64,000 nucleotides of DNA from Tepidamorphus sp. GTDB taxonomy: Bacteria; Pseudomonadota; Alphaproteobacteria; Rhizobiales; Tepidamorphaceae. Each line of letters starts with the position of its first letter. Positions within the stretch are counted from its first letter, which is position 1. Position numbers and translations under genes: made by a program. The notes under the pieces were generated by a model. It ran no database searches. It worked only from the letters and a program-made list of their open reading frames with translations, and was not told the DNA's origin. Below are positions 51,768-61,038 of this stretch, piece after piece. The stretch is taken from positions 1 through 64,000 of the forward strand of contig JANQKY010000016.1 in NCBI GenBank assembly GCA_028280885.1, written 5' to 3'.

Positions 51768-53210
51768 ATGCTGTCGCCGAGACTGAAACGTATCCTCGCG
51801 ATATCCGCCGTGGCCGCGGTGGCGGGCGCGGGGCAGGTCGCCGCCAAGGACGACTTTACCCTGGACGATATCCCCGAGATCGAGAACAAGGAGCCGATCC
51901 ACGTGGCGCTCGAGGCCGGTGGCGCGGCCGATCTGATCATTCCTTACTTACAGAAATTCTCCGAGGCGACCGGGGTGCCGGTCACGTCGGAATCGATGGT
52001 CTTCGCCACCATCTATTCCAAGGAGGTCGTCGAGCTTCAGGGGCGCACCGGGGCCTATGACGTGGTCGTCACCGAGACGTCCTGGACGAACGAATGGCGC
52101 GACTATCTCTATCCGCTGAACGAACTCGCCGAAAAATACGATCCGGAAGGCGTCGCCGGGCTGCAGGCCGTCGTCGACGGCATCGATCCGGGACTGCTGC
52201 GCATGGCCTCGACGCGCGACGGCGTGCTGGTCGGTGTTCCCTACTACACCTACACGATGATCTCGATCTATCGCGAGGACCTGTTCAACGATGCCGGCGA
52301 GCAGGCCGCCTTCAAGGAGAAATACGGCTACGATCTCGCACCGGCGAGGGAATGGCAGCAATTGCTCGACCAGGCCGCGTTCTTTACGCGCAAGGAGGGC
52401 GAGGAACTGCGCGGCGAGGTGCTGGACCACGATTTCTATGGCGTCTCGATGATGGCCGGCCGCTTCCCGCATGTGCAGGACGAGCTTGCCGCGATGATCT
52501 GGAGCAAGGGCGCGAACTGGGCCTCGCCGGTCCGCGAGGACGGCAAGCTGGTGGGTTTCGAGATCACCGACAAGGATCGCGAGACGCTGGAATGGGCGTT
52601 CACGCTCTATCAGGACCTGATGAAATACGCCCCGCCCGGCTCGGAGAACGCCTTCTGGGACTTCGCCACCGCGCAGTTCGTCGAGGGCAACACGGCGATC
52701 ATCCCGCTGATGTATAACGGCTTGTGGAACTGGGCCTCGAGCGTTGCCGACGAGGTGCCCGGCGCCCGCGCGGCGGCGGCCCCGGTGGTCGGCGAGCGGC
52801 CTTACACCGGCGCCTTCCACTTCGCGCCGAGCCGCGACAGCGGCAATCCGGAGGCCGCCTACTGGCTGCTCAAATATATCGGCTCCTACGCGACCCAGAA
52901 GGAGATGATCGAGGGCGGCTGGGCCGGTACCAATGCCGACGTGCTGGGCGAGCCGGACAAGACGGTGGAGACCAACTACGCCGCCTATGGCTGGATCCCG
53001 CCGACGCTGGTGCAGTGGGAGGCGCAGGCGCCGGATGTCGACGACTACCTGCATTTCAACAGTTCGGCCTTCGGCAAGATCTACGAGCAGATGACCATCA
53101 TCGGCCACGAGAACGCCACCGGCGCGACCACGCCCGCTGAGAGCGTCGAGGCCTGGGAAAAGGCCTTCGACCGGCTTCAGGGCAAGTTCGGCGAATTGCC
53201 GGTAAACTGA
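51768..53210 (+). CDS. Periplasmic sugar/polyol-binding protein of an ABC importer
   Basis: A 480-residue extracellular solute-binding protein (family 1) with a signal peptide (LAISAVAAVAGAGQVAA-K) and GGGAGGAAA ribosome site. It shows EPIHVALEAGGAADLI, YDVVVTETSWTNEW, DGVLVGVPYYTYTMISIYR and the C-terminal Trp-rich ligand region (MYNGLWNWAS). It delivers substrate to the permeases that follow. The carbohydrate cannot be read from sequence; downstream kinase and isomerase suggest a pentose, pentitol or related polyol. Confidence 0.86.
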   Translation: MLSPRLKRILAISAVAAVAGAGQVAAKDDFTLDDIPEIENKEPIHVALEAGGAADLIIPYLQKFSEATGVPVTSESMVFATIYSKEVVELQGRTGAYDVVVTETSWTNEWRDYLYPLNELAEKYDPEGVAGLQAVVDGIDPGLLRMASTRDGVLVGVPYYTYTMISIYREDLFNDAGEQAAFKEKYGYDLAPAREWQQLLDQAAFFTRKEGEELRGEVLDHDFYGVSMMAGRFPHVQDELAAMIWSKGANWASPVREDGKLVGFEITDKDRETLEWAFTLYQDLMKYAPPGSENAFWDFATAQFVEGNTAIIPLMYNGLWNWASSVADEVPGARAAAAPVVGERPYTGAFHFAPSRDSGNPEAAYWLLKYIGSYATQKEMIEGGWAGTNADVLGEPDKTVETNYAAYGWIPPTLVQWEAQAPDVDDYLHFNSSAFGKIYEQMTIIGHENATGATTPAESVEAWEKAFDRLQGKFGELPVN

Positions 53211-53291
53211 CGATCTGAAGACAAGTCGCGGCCCGGCGGCGTGCCGTCGCCGGGCCGGTCCCGCCCCGACCCAGCAAGGATGAGCTTGCGC

Positions 53292-54179
53292 ATGTCCGCT
53301 GCGCCACGACCCAGGCTGTACGAAAACGACCGCGTCATGAAGTGGCTCCTGATCGGCCCGCTGGTCTTCTTCCTGCTGGCCTTCATGGTCTACCCGACGC
53401 TCTACAGCCTCTACATGTCCTTCACCGACTACGTGATGAAGGGCGCGCCGGGTTTCGTCGGCCTCGACAACTACCGCTGGGTGCTCTCGGACGAGGCCTT
53501 CTGGGCGGCGCTGGGCCGCACGATCTACGTGCTGTTCTGGTGCATCGCCATCGAACTGGTGCTCGGCATGGCGCTGGCGCTCTTGCTCAACCGGGAGTTT
53601 CCCGGCCAGGGCATCGTGCGGGGCCTGTGTTTCATCCCGCTGCTCGTCTCGCCGCTGTCGATGTCGCTGATGTGGAACTACATCCTGCACATCCAGTTCG
53701 GCGTGGTGAACACCGTGCTCGGCTGGCTCGGCCTCTCCGCCGTGCCGTTCCTGTCGACGCCGTCGCTGGCGCTCAACACGATCATCTTCATCACCGTCTG
53801 GCAGTGGCTGCCGTTCTCGATCTTCGTTTTGCTGGCGGGCCTGAAGGGCATGCCGCGCGACCAGTTCGAGGCCGCGCAGATCGACGGGGCCTCGCCAATC
53901 CGGGTGTTCTTCCGGCTCACCCTGCCGCTTCTGAAGCCGCTGATCATCATCATCATCCTGTTGCGGGTGATGTGGCTGATGCGGCTGTTTGATCCGCTCT
54001 ACGGCACGACCCGGGGCGGGCTTAACACCGAACTGCTCGACTGGATGATCTACCGGGTGTCGTTCGTGTTCTTCGATATCGGCCAGGGCGCGGCCTATGC
54101 GCTGTTTGCGCTCTATCTCACCCTGATCGTCGGCGCGCTCCTGTTCAAGCAACTGATCAAAGCGATGGACGGGCGTTAG
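53292..54179 (+). CDS. Sugar ABC transporter permease 1 (MalF/UgpA type)
   Basis: 295 residues with six predicted helices. The ATPase-contact loop (EAA motif) is EAAQIDGASPIRVFFRLTLPLLKP. The N-terminal MKWLLIGPLVFFLLAFMVYPTLYSLYMSF is typical. ATG 53292 is preferred; ATG 53280 is possible, but the only ribosome-site-like bases abut it. Permease 2 starts 4 bp after its stop. Confidence 0.88.
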   Translation: MSAAPRPRLYENDRVMKWLLIGPLVFFLLAFMVYPTLYSLYMSFTDYVMKGAPGFVGLDNYRWVLSDEAFWAALGRTIYVLFWCIAIELVLGMALALLLNREFPGQGIVRGLCFIPLLVSPLSMSLMWNYILHIQFGVVNTVLGWLGLSAVPFLSTPSLALNTIIFITVWQWLPFSIFVLLAGLKGMPRDQFEAAQIDGASPIRVFFRLTLPLLKPLIIIIILLRVMWLMRLFDPLYGTTRGGLNTELLDWMIYRVSFVFFDIGQGAAYALFALYLTLIVGALLFKQLIKAMDGR

Positions 54180-54183
54180 AACC

Positions 54184-54987
54184 ATGCGAAAGGCCCTTTT
54201 CTGGCTTGCCGTTGGCTTGATGGTCTTCGTCTTCGTGTTCCCGGTGCTGTGGATCTATGTCACCGCCCTGAAGGCGCCCGACGACATCTTCTCCGACAAT
54301 CCCTTTATCTTCACGCCGACGCTTGAGAATTTCGACTATCTGATCAATGTGCGCCCGGCCTTCGGCGAGCTTCTGAACTCGATGATCATGAGCGTGTGCA
54401 GCACGATCATCGTCATGCTGATCTCGCTGCCGGCCGCCTACAGCTTCGCCCGGTTCAACACCGGCAACGGCCACATCCTGTTCATCACGATTTCGACGCG
54501 GATGTTTCCCGGCGTCGTCGCGGCGATCCCGTTCTTCCTGTTGTTCCGCACGCTCGGGCTCTTGGATACGCATCTGGGACTGGTGCTGCTCTACACCTAT
54601 TTCAACATGAGCTTCGCGACCTTCCTGCTCTACGGCTTCTTCCGCGAGATCCCCGAGAGCCTGGAACATGCCGCGATGCTTGACGGCTATGACCGCATCA
54701 CCATCCTGCGTCGCATCGTCTTTCCGCTGATAAAGCCGGGCGTCGCGATCACCACCATGTTCTGCCTGATCTGGTCGTGGAACGAATTTCTGTTCGCCTT
54801 CCTGTTCACCCGGCGCGTCGCGCGCACCGTCTCCGTCGGCCAGTCGACCTTCTGGGGCTCGGTTGAAATCCAGTGGGGGCCGATGGCAGCCCTGATGTGC
54901 ATCGCCGTGCTGCCGACGCTGATCGCCGCCTGGATCATGCAGCGGCATGTCGTGCGCGGGCTGACCTTCGGCGCGGTCAAGGGATAG
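54184..54987 (+). CDS. Sugar ABC transporter permease 2 (MalG/UgpE type)
   Basis: 267 residues with six helices. The EAA loop is EHAAMLDGYDRITILRRIVFPLIKPG and the sequence SRTMFPGVVAAIPFFLLF-like (STRMFPGVVAAIP) is conserved in MalG relatives. It pairs with permease 1. The tiny membrane protein follows after 5 bp. Confidence 0.88.
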   Translation: MRKALFWLAVGLMVFVFVFPVLWIYVTALKAPDDIFSDNPFIFTPTLENFDYLINVRPAFGELLNSMIMSVCSTIIVMLISLPAAYSFARFNTGNGHILFITISTRMFPGVVAAIPFFLLFRTLGLLDTHLGLVLLYTYFNMSFATFLLYGFFREIPESLEHAAMLDGYDRITILRRIVFPLIKPGVAITTMFCLIWSWNEFLFAFLFTRRVARTVSVGQSTFWGSVEIQWGPMAALMCIAVLPTLIAAWIMQRHVVRGLTFGAVKG

Positions 54988-54992
54988 CGGCG

Positions 54993-55178
54993 ATGGACCT
55001 GATGGACCGCATCTTCTGGGGCATGATCGGCTTTATCGGGCTGCAGTTCCTGCTGCTCGGCGGGGTCGAGAACTACATCAACTATTATCTCGGCGCTGCT
55101 CTGTCGTTTGTCTTCCTGATCTGGTTCATCGGCTGGGGCTATCGCCTGTTCGACCGGTCTTCGGAGGACGAGCGATGA
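54993..55178 (+). CDS. Tiny membrane protein of the ABC importer
   Basis: A 61-residue protein with two short hydrophobic helices (IFWGMIGFIGLQFLLLGG and LGAALSFVFLIWFIGWGY) and a charged tail. It is comparable in place and size to the small DUF2160-type membrane protein of the rhizobial glycerol importer (GlpU), which also has two ATPases; homology is not established. It overlaps the first ATPase gene by 4 bp. Confidence 0.6.
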   Translation: MDLMDRIFWGMIGFIGLQFLLLGGVENYINYYLGAALSFVFLIWFIGWGYRLFDRSSEDER

Positions 55179-56305
55179 GCGTGTTGCGGCTCGACGGAGT
55201 GTCGAAGAACTATGGCCGGACCGAGGCCCTGCGCGACGTTTCGTTCGAATGCGAGGAGGGCGAGTTCTTCACCCTGTTCGGCCCGTCCGGCGCCGGCAAG
55301 ACGACGATCCTGGAGTTGATCGCCGGCATCAAGGACGGCTATTCCGGCCGCATCGAGATCAAGGGCCGGGGGGCCGAGGATCTGGCGATCCAGGACCGCA
55401 ACGTCTCGATGGCGTTCGAATATTACGCGCTCTATCCGCATTTGAGCGTCGGCGAGAACATTGCCTTTCCGCTGCGCTCGCCGCGAGCGCAGAAGCTCGG
55501 CGAGGCGGAGATCGCCAGGAAGGTCCAGTGGACGGCGGACGAGTTGGGGATCGGGCATCTGCTCGACCGCAATCCGGTGCAGCTGTCGGGCGGCCAGAAG
55601 CAGCGCGTGTCGCTTGCCCGCGCGCTGGTGCGGCCCGCCGATGTCTACCTGCTCGACGAGCCGATCGCCCATCTCGACGCCAAGCTGCGCAGCATCGCGC
55701 GGGCGAACCTGAAGGCGATGGCGCGCAATCTCGGCGCGACGATCCTCTATGTGACGCACGACTTCCGCGAGGCGCTGGGCCTGTCCGACCGGGTGCTGGT
55801 GCTGAACGAGGGCAGGGTTTTGCAGATCGCCGAGCCGCGCGATCTCTATCACCGGCCCGCCACCGATTTCGTCGGCCATCTGTTGGGGGATCCGGCGATG
55901 AACCTGGTCGACGGCGTTCTCGTCGATACGCCTGACGGACCCGTGTTCGAGGCCGCCGGCATCCGGATCGCGCTGTCGGATGCGCTCATAGACGAGGCCC
56001 GCGCCCGGCTTGCGCGCGGCGCCGCCGATATCCGTCTCGGGGTCAGGCCGAGCGGCGTCGCGGTCTCGGCGGATGCCGTCGAGGGCGCGACCGGGCTGCC
56101 GGTCTACACGGTCGAGCACGCGACCGATCACGCGCTCGTCTATTTCCGGATCGGCGAGGCCTATCTCGGCGGGACCGCGCCGTTCGGCTCGCCCCTTTCG
56201 ACGGGCGATCAGGCCTGGCTGCGGCTGAAGGACGGCGCCGGCTTCCTGTTCGATGCGAGCTTTGCCCTATCAGCCTCCAGCGGAATGAAGGAGGCTGCCC
56301 GGTGA
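55175..56305 (+). CDS. Sugar ABC transporter ATPase 1 (MalK/UgpC type)
   Basis: 376 residues. Walker A is GPSGAGKTT, the signature is LSGGQKQRVSLARAL and Walker B is VYLLDEPIAHLDAK; a C-terminal TOBE/MalK-like regulatory domain runs from about residue 240. The Q-loop region reads VSMAFEYYALYPHLSVGENI. Importers usually have one such gene; here it is followed directly by a second, suggesting a heterodimeric ATPase pair. Confidence 0.88.
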   Translation: MSVLRLDGVSKNYGRTEALRDVSFECEEGEFFTLFGPSGAGKTTILELIAGIKDGYSGRIEIKGRGAEDLAIQDRNVSMAFEYYALYPHLSVGENIAFPLRSPRAQKLGEAEIARKVQWTADELGIGHLLDRNPVQLSGGQKQRVSLARALVRPADVYLLDEPIAHLDAKLRSIARANLKAMARNLGATILYVTHDFREALGLSDRVLVLNEGRVLQIAEPRDLYHRPATDFVGHLLGDPAMNLVDGVLVDTPDGPVFEAAGIRIALSDALIDEARARLARGAADIRLGVRPSGVAVSADAVEGATGLPVYTVEHATDHALVYFRIGEAYLGGTAPFGSPLSTGDQAWLRLKDGAGFLFDASFALSASSGMKEAAR

Positions 56306-57384
56306 CCGTGCTCAGCCTGCGCAATGTCTGGAAGATCTATGGCGGTGATGTCGTCGCGGTGCGGGATGCGAGCTTTCAGGCCGCCGACGGGGAATTCGTC
56401 GCGCTGCTCGGGCCGTCGGGTTGCGGCAAGAGTTCGACCATGCGGATGATCGCCGGACTGGAGGATATCTCGCGCGGCGACATCCTGTTCGGCGAAGAGG
56501 TGGTCAACCAGCTCTCGCCGAAGGACCGCAACGTCGCGCTGGCCTTTGAATCCTACGCGCTCTATTCGCCGATGACGGTGCGCGAGAACCTGGAATTCCC
56601 GCTGCGCTCGCGCGGGCTTGCCACCGACGTGATTACCGCCAAGGTCGCCGAGATCGCGCGGACGTTTCAGATCGACGACCTTCTCGACCGCAGGCCCTCG
56701 AAACTTTCCGGCGGTCAGGCGCAGCGGGTCTCGCTTGCCCGCGCGCTGATCCGCGATCCGAACGTCATGCTGCTCGACGAGCCGCTGTCGCATCTCGACT
56801 ACCGCCTGCGCACCGAGTTGCGCGTGCGCATCCGGCGCATCCATGACGAGCTCAACGCCACGACGATTTACGTGACTCACGACCAGGAGGAGGCGGTTGC
56901 GCTGTCGGACCGGATCATCGTGATGAACCATGCCGAGATCCAGCAATTCGGCGAGATCGAGACGCTGTGGAAGCGGCCGGTCAACCGCTTCGTCGCCGGC
57001 TTCCTCGGCGATCCGGCGATGAATTTCGTCGACGTGAGGCTGACCGATGGCCGAGCCGTTGCGGCGGCGGGAGACATTTCATACGACGCGGGTATCGGAA
57101 ACGGACAGGCCGTGCTCGGCTTCCGGCCCGAGGAGGTCGATATCGTCGCGGCCGCCGAAGTGGATGGCGGACTTAAGGGCGAGATCCTGGTCAATGAGTT
57201 CCATGGGGAGCGTTGCGTCCTGACGGTCGACAGCGGCAGCGGCCAGCTCAAGGCGGTCGATCGGGGCGACAGTCCGTGGCGGGCCGGCGACACGGTTGCC
57301 CTGGTGCTGCGGCCCGAGGCGGTGCATCTGTTCGACAGCGACACCGGTCTGGCGGTACGGCACGGAACGGAGGCGCAGACATGA
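56302..57384 (+). CDS. Sugar ABC transporter ATPase 2 (MalK/UgpC type)
   Basis: 360 residues. Walker A is GPSGCGKSS, the signature is LSGGQAQRVSLARAL, Walker B is VMLLDEPLSHLDYR, with the H-loop in YVTHDQEEA and a C-terminal TOBE-type domain. It is clearly diverged from ATPase 1, so the two form different halves of the dimer. The gene overlaps ATPase 1 (GTGA) and the aldehyde dehydrogenase (ATGA). Confidence 0.88.
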   Translation: MTVLSLRNVWKIYGGDVVAVRDASFQAADGEFVALLGPSGCGKSSTMRMIAGLEDISRGDILFGEEVVNQLSPKDRNVALAFESYALYSPMTVRENLEFPLRSRGLATDVITAKVAEIARTFQIDDLLDRRPSKLSGGQAQRVSLARALIRDPNVMLLDEPLSHLDYRLRTELRVRIRRIHDELNATTIYVTHDQEEAVALSDRIIVMNHAEIQQFGEIETLWKRPVNRFVAGFLGDPAMNFVDVRLTDGRAVAAAGDISYDAGIGNGQAVLGFRPEEVDIVAAAEVDGGLKGEILVNEFHGERCVLTVDSGSGQLKAVDRGDSPWRAGDTVALVLRPEAVHLFDSDTGLAVRHGTEAQT

Positions 57385-58835
57385 TAGCGGCGAAGATGCT
57401 GATCGACGGTGCCTGGGTGGACAGCCGGGGCGCGCGCATCGAGGTCATCAACCCGGCACGCGGGGAAGTGATCGGGACGGTTCCCGTTGCGACGCCCGAG
57501 GATATCGACGAGGCCTTGCGGGCGGCGAAATCAGCCTTGCCGGATTGGTCTGGAAGACCGCCAGCGCAACGCGCCGCCGTCCTGAACCGGATCGCGGCGG
57601 TGATCGCGGAGCGGGCGGAGGATCTCGGCCGCCAGATGACGGCTGAACAGGGCAAGCCCGTCAACGAGGCCGTCGGCGAGATCAGCAAGCTTGCCGACAC
57701 GTTTGCCTTCTACGCCGAGGAGGCGACCCGCGTTCACGGCGAGATCATCCCGAACACGTCGAATGCCTATCAGAGCCTGGTCACCTACGAGCCCGTCGGC
57801 GTCATCGCGGCGATCACGCCGTGGAACTATCCAGCCGAACTGATCGGCTGGAAGCTTGCCGCAGGCCTCGCCGCCGGCTGCACGCTGGTCATCAAGCCGC
57901 CGGAACTGACGCCGCTCTGTCCGCTCGCCATCATGGCCTGCCTGCAGGAGGCCGGCCTGCCGCCGGGCGTCGCCAATATGGTGACCGGATCGGGCGCGCG
58001 TGTCGGCCAGCGCCTGATCGAAAGCCCGCTCGTCGACAAGATCGCCTTTACCGGATCGAGCGCCGTCGGACTGCACATCCAGCAGTCGATCAAGGACATC
58101 AAGTCGCTGTCGCTGGAACTGGGCGGTAACAGTCCGCTGATCGTCACCGCGAAGGCCGATCTCGAGGCTGCCGTGAAGGGCGCGGTCCGGCGCAGCTTCC
58201 GCAATTGCGGCCAGATCTGCATCGCCGTCAACCGGATCTATGTGGCCGAACCGGTCTATGACGCGTTCCTGGAAAAATTCGCGGCCACCGCCGACGCGCT
58301 TGTCGTCGATGACGGGCTCGACAATCCGGCCGCCGATTTGGGCGCGCTGTGTTCGCAGGAACCGTTAGGGAAGACGGAGGCGCATCTGGCCGACGCGGTC
58401 GACAAGGGCGCCCGGCTCATCTGCGGCGGGGCGCCACCGGAAGGCGCGAAATTCGAGAGCGGGTTCTTCTTCCGGCCCACGGCGGTCGCCGATTGCACCC
58501 ACGACATGCTGGTGATGACGCAGGAGACCTTCGGGCCGCTGGTCGGGATCGCGCCCTTCGCAACGCTTAAGGACGCGGTTCGCCTCGCCAACGATACGCC
58601 CTATGGGCTTGCCGCCTATGCCTACACCAAGGACTTAGACGAGATGCGCTACCTTAGCCGCCACCTCGACTATGGCAGCGTCGCGGTCAACACCGTCGAT
58701 CCCGGCATCATCAACGCGCCCTATGGCGGCCGCAAGCAGAGCGGCATCGGCGTCGAGCACGGCCGCGACGGGCTGTTCGAGTATCTGCACGCCAAGCATA
58801 TCCGGGTGTGTTTCGACGAGGATGCGATCTCATGA
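57381..58835 (+). CDS. NAD(P)-dependent aldehyde dehydrogenase
   Basis: 484 residues of the lactaldehyde/glycolaldehyde/succinate-semialdehyde type. It has AITPWNYPAELIGWKLAAGLAAGCTLVIKP, the Rossmann glycine region FTGSSAVG, the catalytic Glu in LELGGNSP and the catalytic Cys in NCGQIC, then ETFGPLVGI. It oxidises an aldehyde made during breakdown of the imported carbohydrate to an acid. Glycolaldehyde would fit with the phosphoglycolate-type phosphatase two genes on, but this is inference. Confidence 0.87.
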   Translation: MIAAKMLIDGAWVDSRGARIEVINPARGEVIGTVPVATPEDIDEALRAAKSALPDWSGRPPAQRAAVLNRIAAVIAERAEDLGRQMTAEQGKPVNEAVGEISKLADTFAFYAEEATRVHGEIIPNTSNAYQSLVTYEPVGVIAAITPWNYPAELIGWKLAAGLAAGCTLVIKPPELTPLCPLAIMACLQEAGLPPGVANMVTGSGARVGQRLIESPLVDKIAFTGSSAVGLHIQQSIKDIKSLSLELGGNSPLIVTAKADLEAAVKGAVRRSFRNCGQICIAVNRIYVAEPVYDAFLEKFAATADALVVDDGLDNPAADLGALCSQEPLGKTEAHLADAVDKGARLICGGAPPEGAKFESGFFFRPTAVADCTHDMLVMTQETFGPLVGIAPFATLKDAVRLANDTPYGLAAYAYTKDLDEMRYLSRHLDYGSVAVNTVDPGIINAPYGGRKQSGIGVEHGRDGLFEYLHAKHIRVCFDEDAIS

Positions 58836-60355
58836 GCGCGGCTTATCTCGGCATCGATATCGGCACGTCCGCTTGCAAGGCGCTGATGATGGGACCGGAG
58901 GGCGAGGTCGTCGATAGCGAGACGGTCGCCTATCGCGTCCACGCGCCGCGCGAGGGCTGGTCCGAGCAGGCGCCGGAAGACTGGATTTCAGGCGCCGCGG
59001 CCGCGGTTCAGGCCTTGATCGCGCGGACGGGCAGGCAGCCGCGCTGCATCGGCCTGTCGGGGCAGATGCACGGCATGACGGCGCTCGATGCCGATCACAA
59101 AGTGCTGCGCCCGGCGATCCTGTGGAACGATCAGCGCACCGAGGCCGAATGCGCCGAGATCACCGACCGGGCCGGCGGGCTCGACGCGCTCTTGTCGCTG
59201 ACAGGCAACCGGATGCTGCCCGGCTTCACCGGCGGCAAGATCCTCTGGATGCGCCGGCACGAACCCGACCTGTTCGAAAAGACCCGGATCATCCTCAACC
59301 CGAAGGACTATCTCCGCTTCCGGCTGACGGGAGACTACGCAACGGAGGTATCCGATGCCTCGGGGACGGGCCTCTTCGATGTGGTCGGGCGCCGCTGGTC
59401 CGCCGACCTGCTTGACCGGATCGGGCTCGACCGGGCGCTCCTGCCGGACTGTTTCGAATCCGACGTCGTTTCGGCCAGGGTCTCCTCAACCGGCGCGGTG
59501 CTGTTCGGGCTCGATCCCGGCATACCGGTCGTCGGCGGGGGCGGTGATGCCGTCATCCAGACGCTCGGCGCCGGCGTGGTCGGGGAGGGCGTCCTGCAGA
59601 CGACGATCGGCACGGCCGGCATCGCGGCCTCGGCGCTCAACCGGCCGATCGCCAATCCGGAGGGGCGGCTGCAGGTGTTCTGCAACGTCGCGCCCGACCT
59701 CTGGCACTGCATGGGCGTCTCGCTCAATGCCGGCGACGCCTTCGTCTGGCTGCGCGACCTGTTGAGCGAGAACGGTGCGGCGCTCGATTTCGACCACCTC
59801 ACCGAGGCCGCCGAGGGCGCCGGGATCGGGGCCAGCGGATTGCTCTTCCTGCCTTACCTGATGGGCGAGCGCTGCCCCTGGCCGGACCCGGCCGCGCGCG
59901 GCGCCTTCATCGGCCTGCGCCGGCATCATGGCGGTGCGCATATGGCGCGTGCCGTGCTGGAGGGCGTCGTCTACGCGCTGCGCGACATGGCCGCGCTGAT
60001 GGGGCAGGCGGGCCTTGCGCGCACGCGGGTCATCCACGCCTCCGGCGGTGGCGCGTCGTCGGCGCTGTGGAACCAGATGCTGGCCGATGTCTTCGACGCC
60101 GAGGTGGTGACGACCGCCAGTTCGGCGGAAGGGGCGGCCTTCGGGGCAGCGATGCTGGCCGCCGTCGGCACGGGCGACTGGCCGGAACTTGCCGAGGCGG
60201 TCCGCGTGTGCCGGGTCGAGCAGCGCTGGCGGCCGGATCCGGCCCGGCACGAGGCCTATGCGGATCTCTTCGAACTCTATCAGGGCCTCTATCCCGCCCT
60301 GCGGCCGGTCAATGACCGGCTGCGCGATTTCAGCCAAAGGGGATTTGACGCGTGA
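58832..60355 (+). CDS. Xylulokinase-like FGGY carbohydrate kinase
   Basis: 507 residues of the FGGY family. The N-domain has LGIDIGTSACKALMM (ATP phosphate loop), GLSGQMHGMTALD and RPAILWNDQRTEAEC, both xylulokinase hallmarks; the C-domain has VIHASGGGASSALWNQMLADVF. D-xylulose is the usual substrate. Its product, xylulose 5-phosphate, enters the pentose phosphate pathway, matching the RpiA gene downstream. An ATGA overlap joins it to the dehydrogenase gene. Confidence 0.87.
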   Translation: MSAAYLGIDIGTSACKALMMGPEGEVVDSETVAYRVHAPREGWSEQAPEDWISGAAAAVQALIARTGRQPRCIGLSGQMHGMTALDADHKVLRPAILWNDQRTEAECAEITDRAGGLDALLSLTGNRMLPGFTGGKILWMRRHEPDLFEKTRIILNPKDYLRFRLTGDYATEVSDASGTGLFDVVGRRWSADLLDRIGLDRALLPDCFESDVVSARVSSTGAVLFGLDPGIPVVGGGGDAVIQTLGAGVVGEGVLQTTIGTAGIAASALNRPIANPEGRLQVFCNVAPDLWHCMGVSLNAGDAFVWLRDLLSENGAALDFDHLTEAAEGAGIGASGLLFLPYLMGERCPWPDPAARGAFIGLRRHHGGAHMARAVLEGVVYALRDMAALMGQAGLARTRVIHASGGGASSALWNQMLADVFDAEVVTTASSAEGAAFGAAMLAAVGTGDWPELAEAVRVCRVEQRWRPDPARHEAYADLFELYQGLYPALRPVNDRLRDFSQRGFDA

Positions 60356-61038
60356 GCGCGGTAAAGTCATTGCCGAAAGGCATCATCTTCGACCTCGACG
60401 GCACCCTCATCGATAGCGCGCCGGACATTGCCGCCGCCGTCAACAAGGTCATCGGGACACTGGGCCGCGAGCCGCTCAGCGTCGCCTATGTCGAGGGTTT
60501 CATCGGCGAGGGCGCCCGATCGATGCTGCGGCGGCTCTTTGCCGATCTCGGCATCGAGGTCGGCGCGGAAGACCTCGAACGGCATCTTGCCGCCTATCTG
60601 GACAACTATCAGGCCGAGCCGGTCGTGCGCACGCAATTCTATGCCGCGGTCGAAGACGATCTGCGGCGCCTGAAGGCGGCCGGGATCCGGCTCGGCATTT
60701 GCACCAACAAGCCACATGACCTGACCAGGATCGTCCTCGACGGACTTGGCGTGTCCGACCTGTTTGACGCGGTGCGCGGGGCCGATGCCGTTAAGCGGCG
60801 CAAACCCGATCAGGCGCATCTCATGGCGGTGGTCGACGATATGGGGCTTGACCGCGAGGACATCTATTACGTTGGCGATACCGAGATCGACCGGGCCTGT
60901 GCCCATGCCGCCGGGATCGCCTTCTTCATCGTCGACTGGGGCGGCGGTGTTCATCTCGCCGATGGTAGCGATACCCGCATCAGGCGGCTTACCGACCTGC
61001 TTACGCTGAACCGAACCCCCGAGATCCAGCATAAATGA
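60352..61038 (+). CDS. HAD-family phosphatase (phosphoglycolate phosphatase-like)
   Basis: 228 residues. HAD motif I is FDLDGTLIDSAPD, motif II LGICTNKP, motif III in KRRKPD and motif IV in VGDTEIDRACAHAAG. The helical cap fits subclass IA, as in Gph. It dephosphorylates a small sugar phosphate or phosphoglycolate, perhaps an unwanted side product of the operon. It starts at GTG overlapping the kinase stop and overlaps the RpiR gene by 4 bp. Confidence 0.83.
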   Translation: MSAVKSLPKGIIFDLDGTLIDSAPDIAAAVNKVIGTLGREPLSVAYVEGFIGEGARSMLRRLFADLGIEVGAEDLERHLAAYLDNYQAEPVVRTQFYAAVEDDLRRLKAAGIRLGICTNKPHDLTRIVLDGLGVSDLFDAVRGADAVKRRKPDQAHLMAVVDDMGLDREDIYYVGDTEIDRACAHAAGIAFFIVDWGGGVHLADGSDTRIRRLTDLLTLNRTPEIQHK

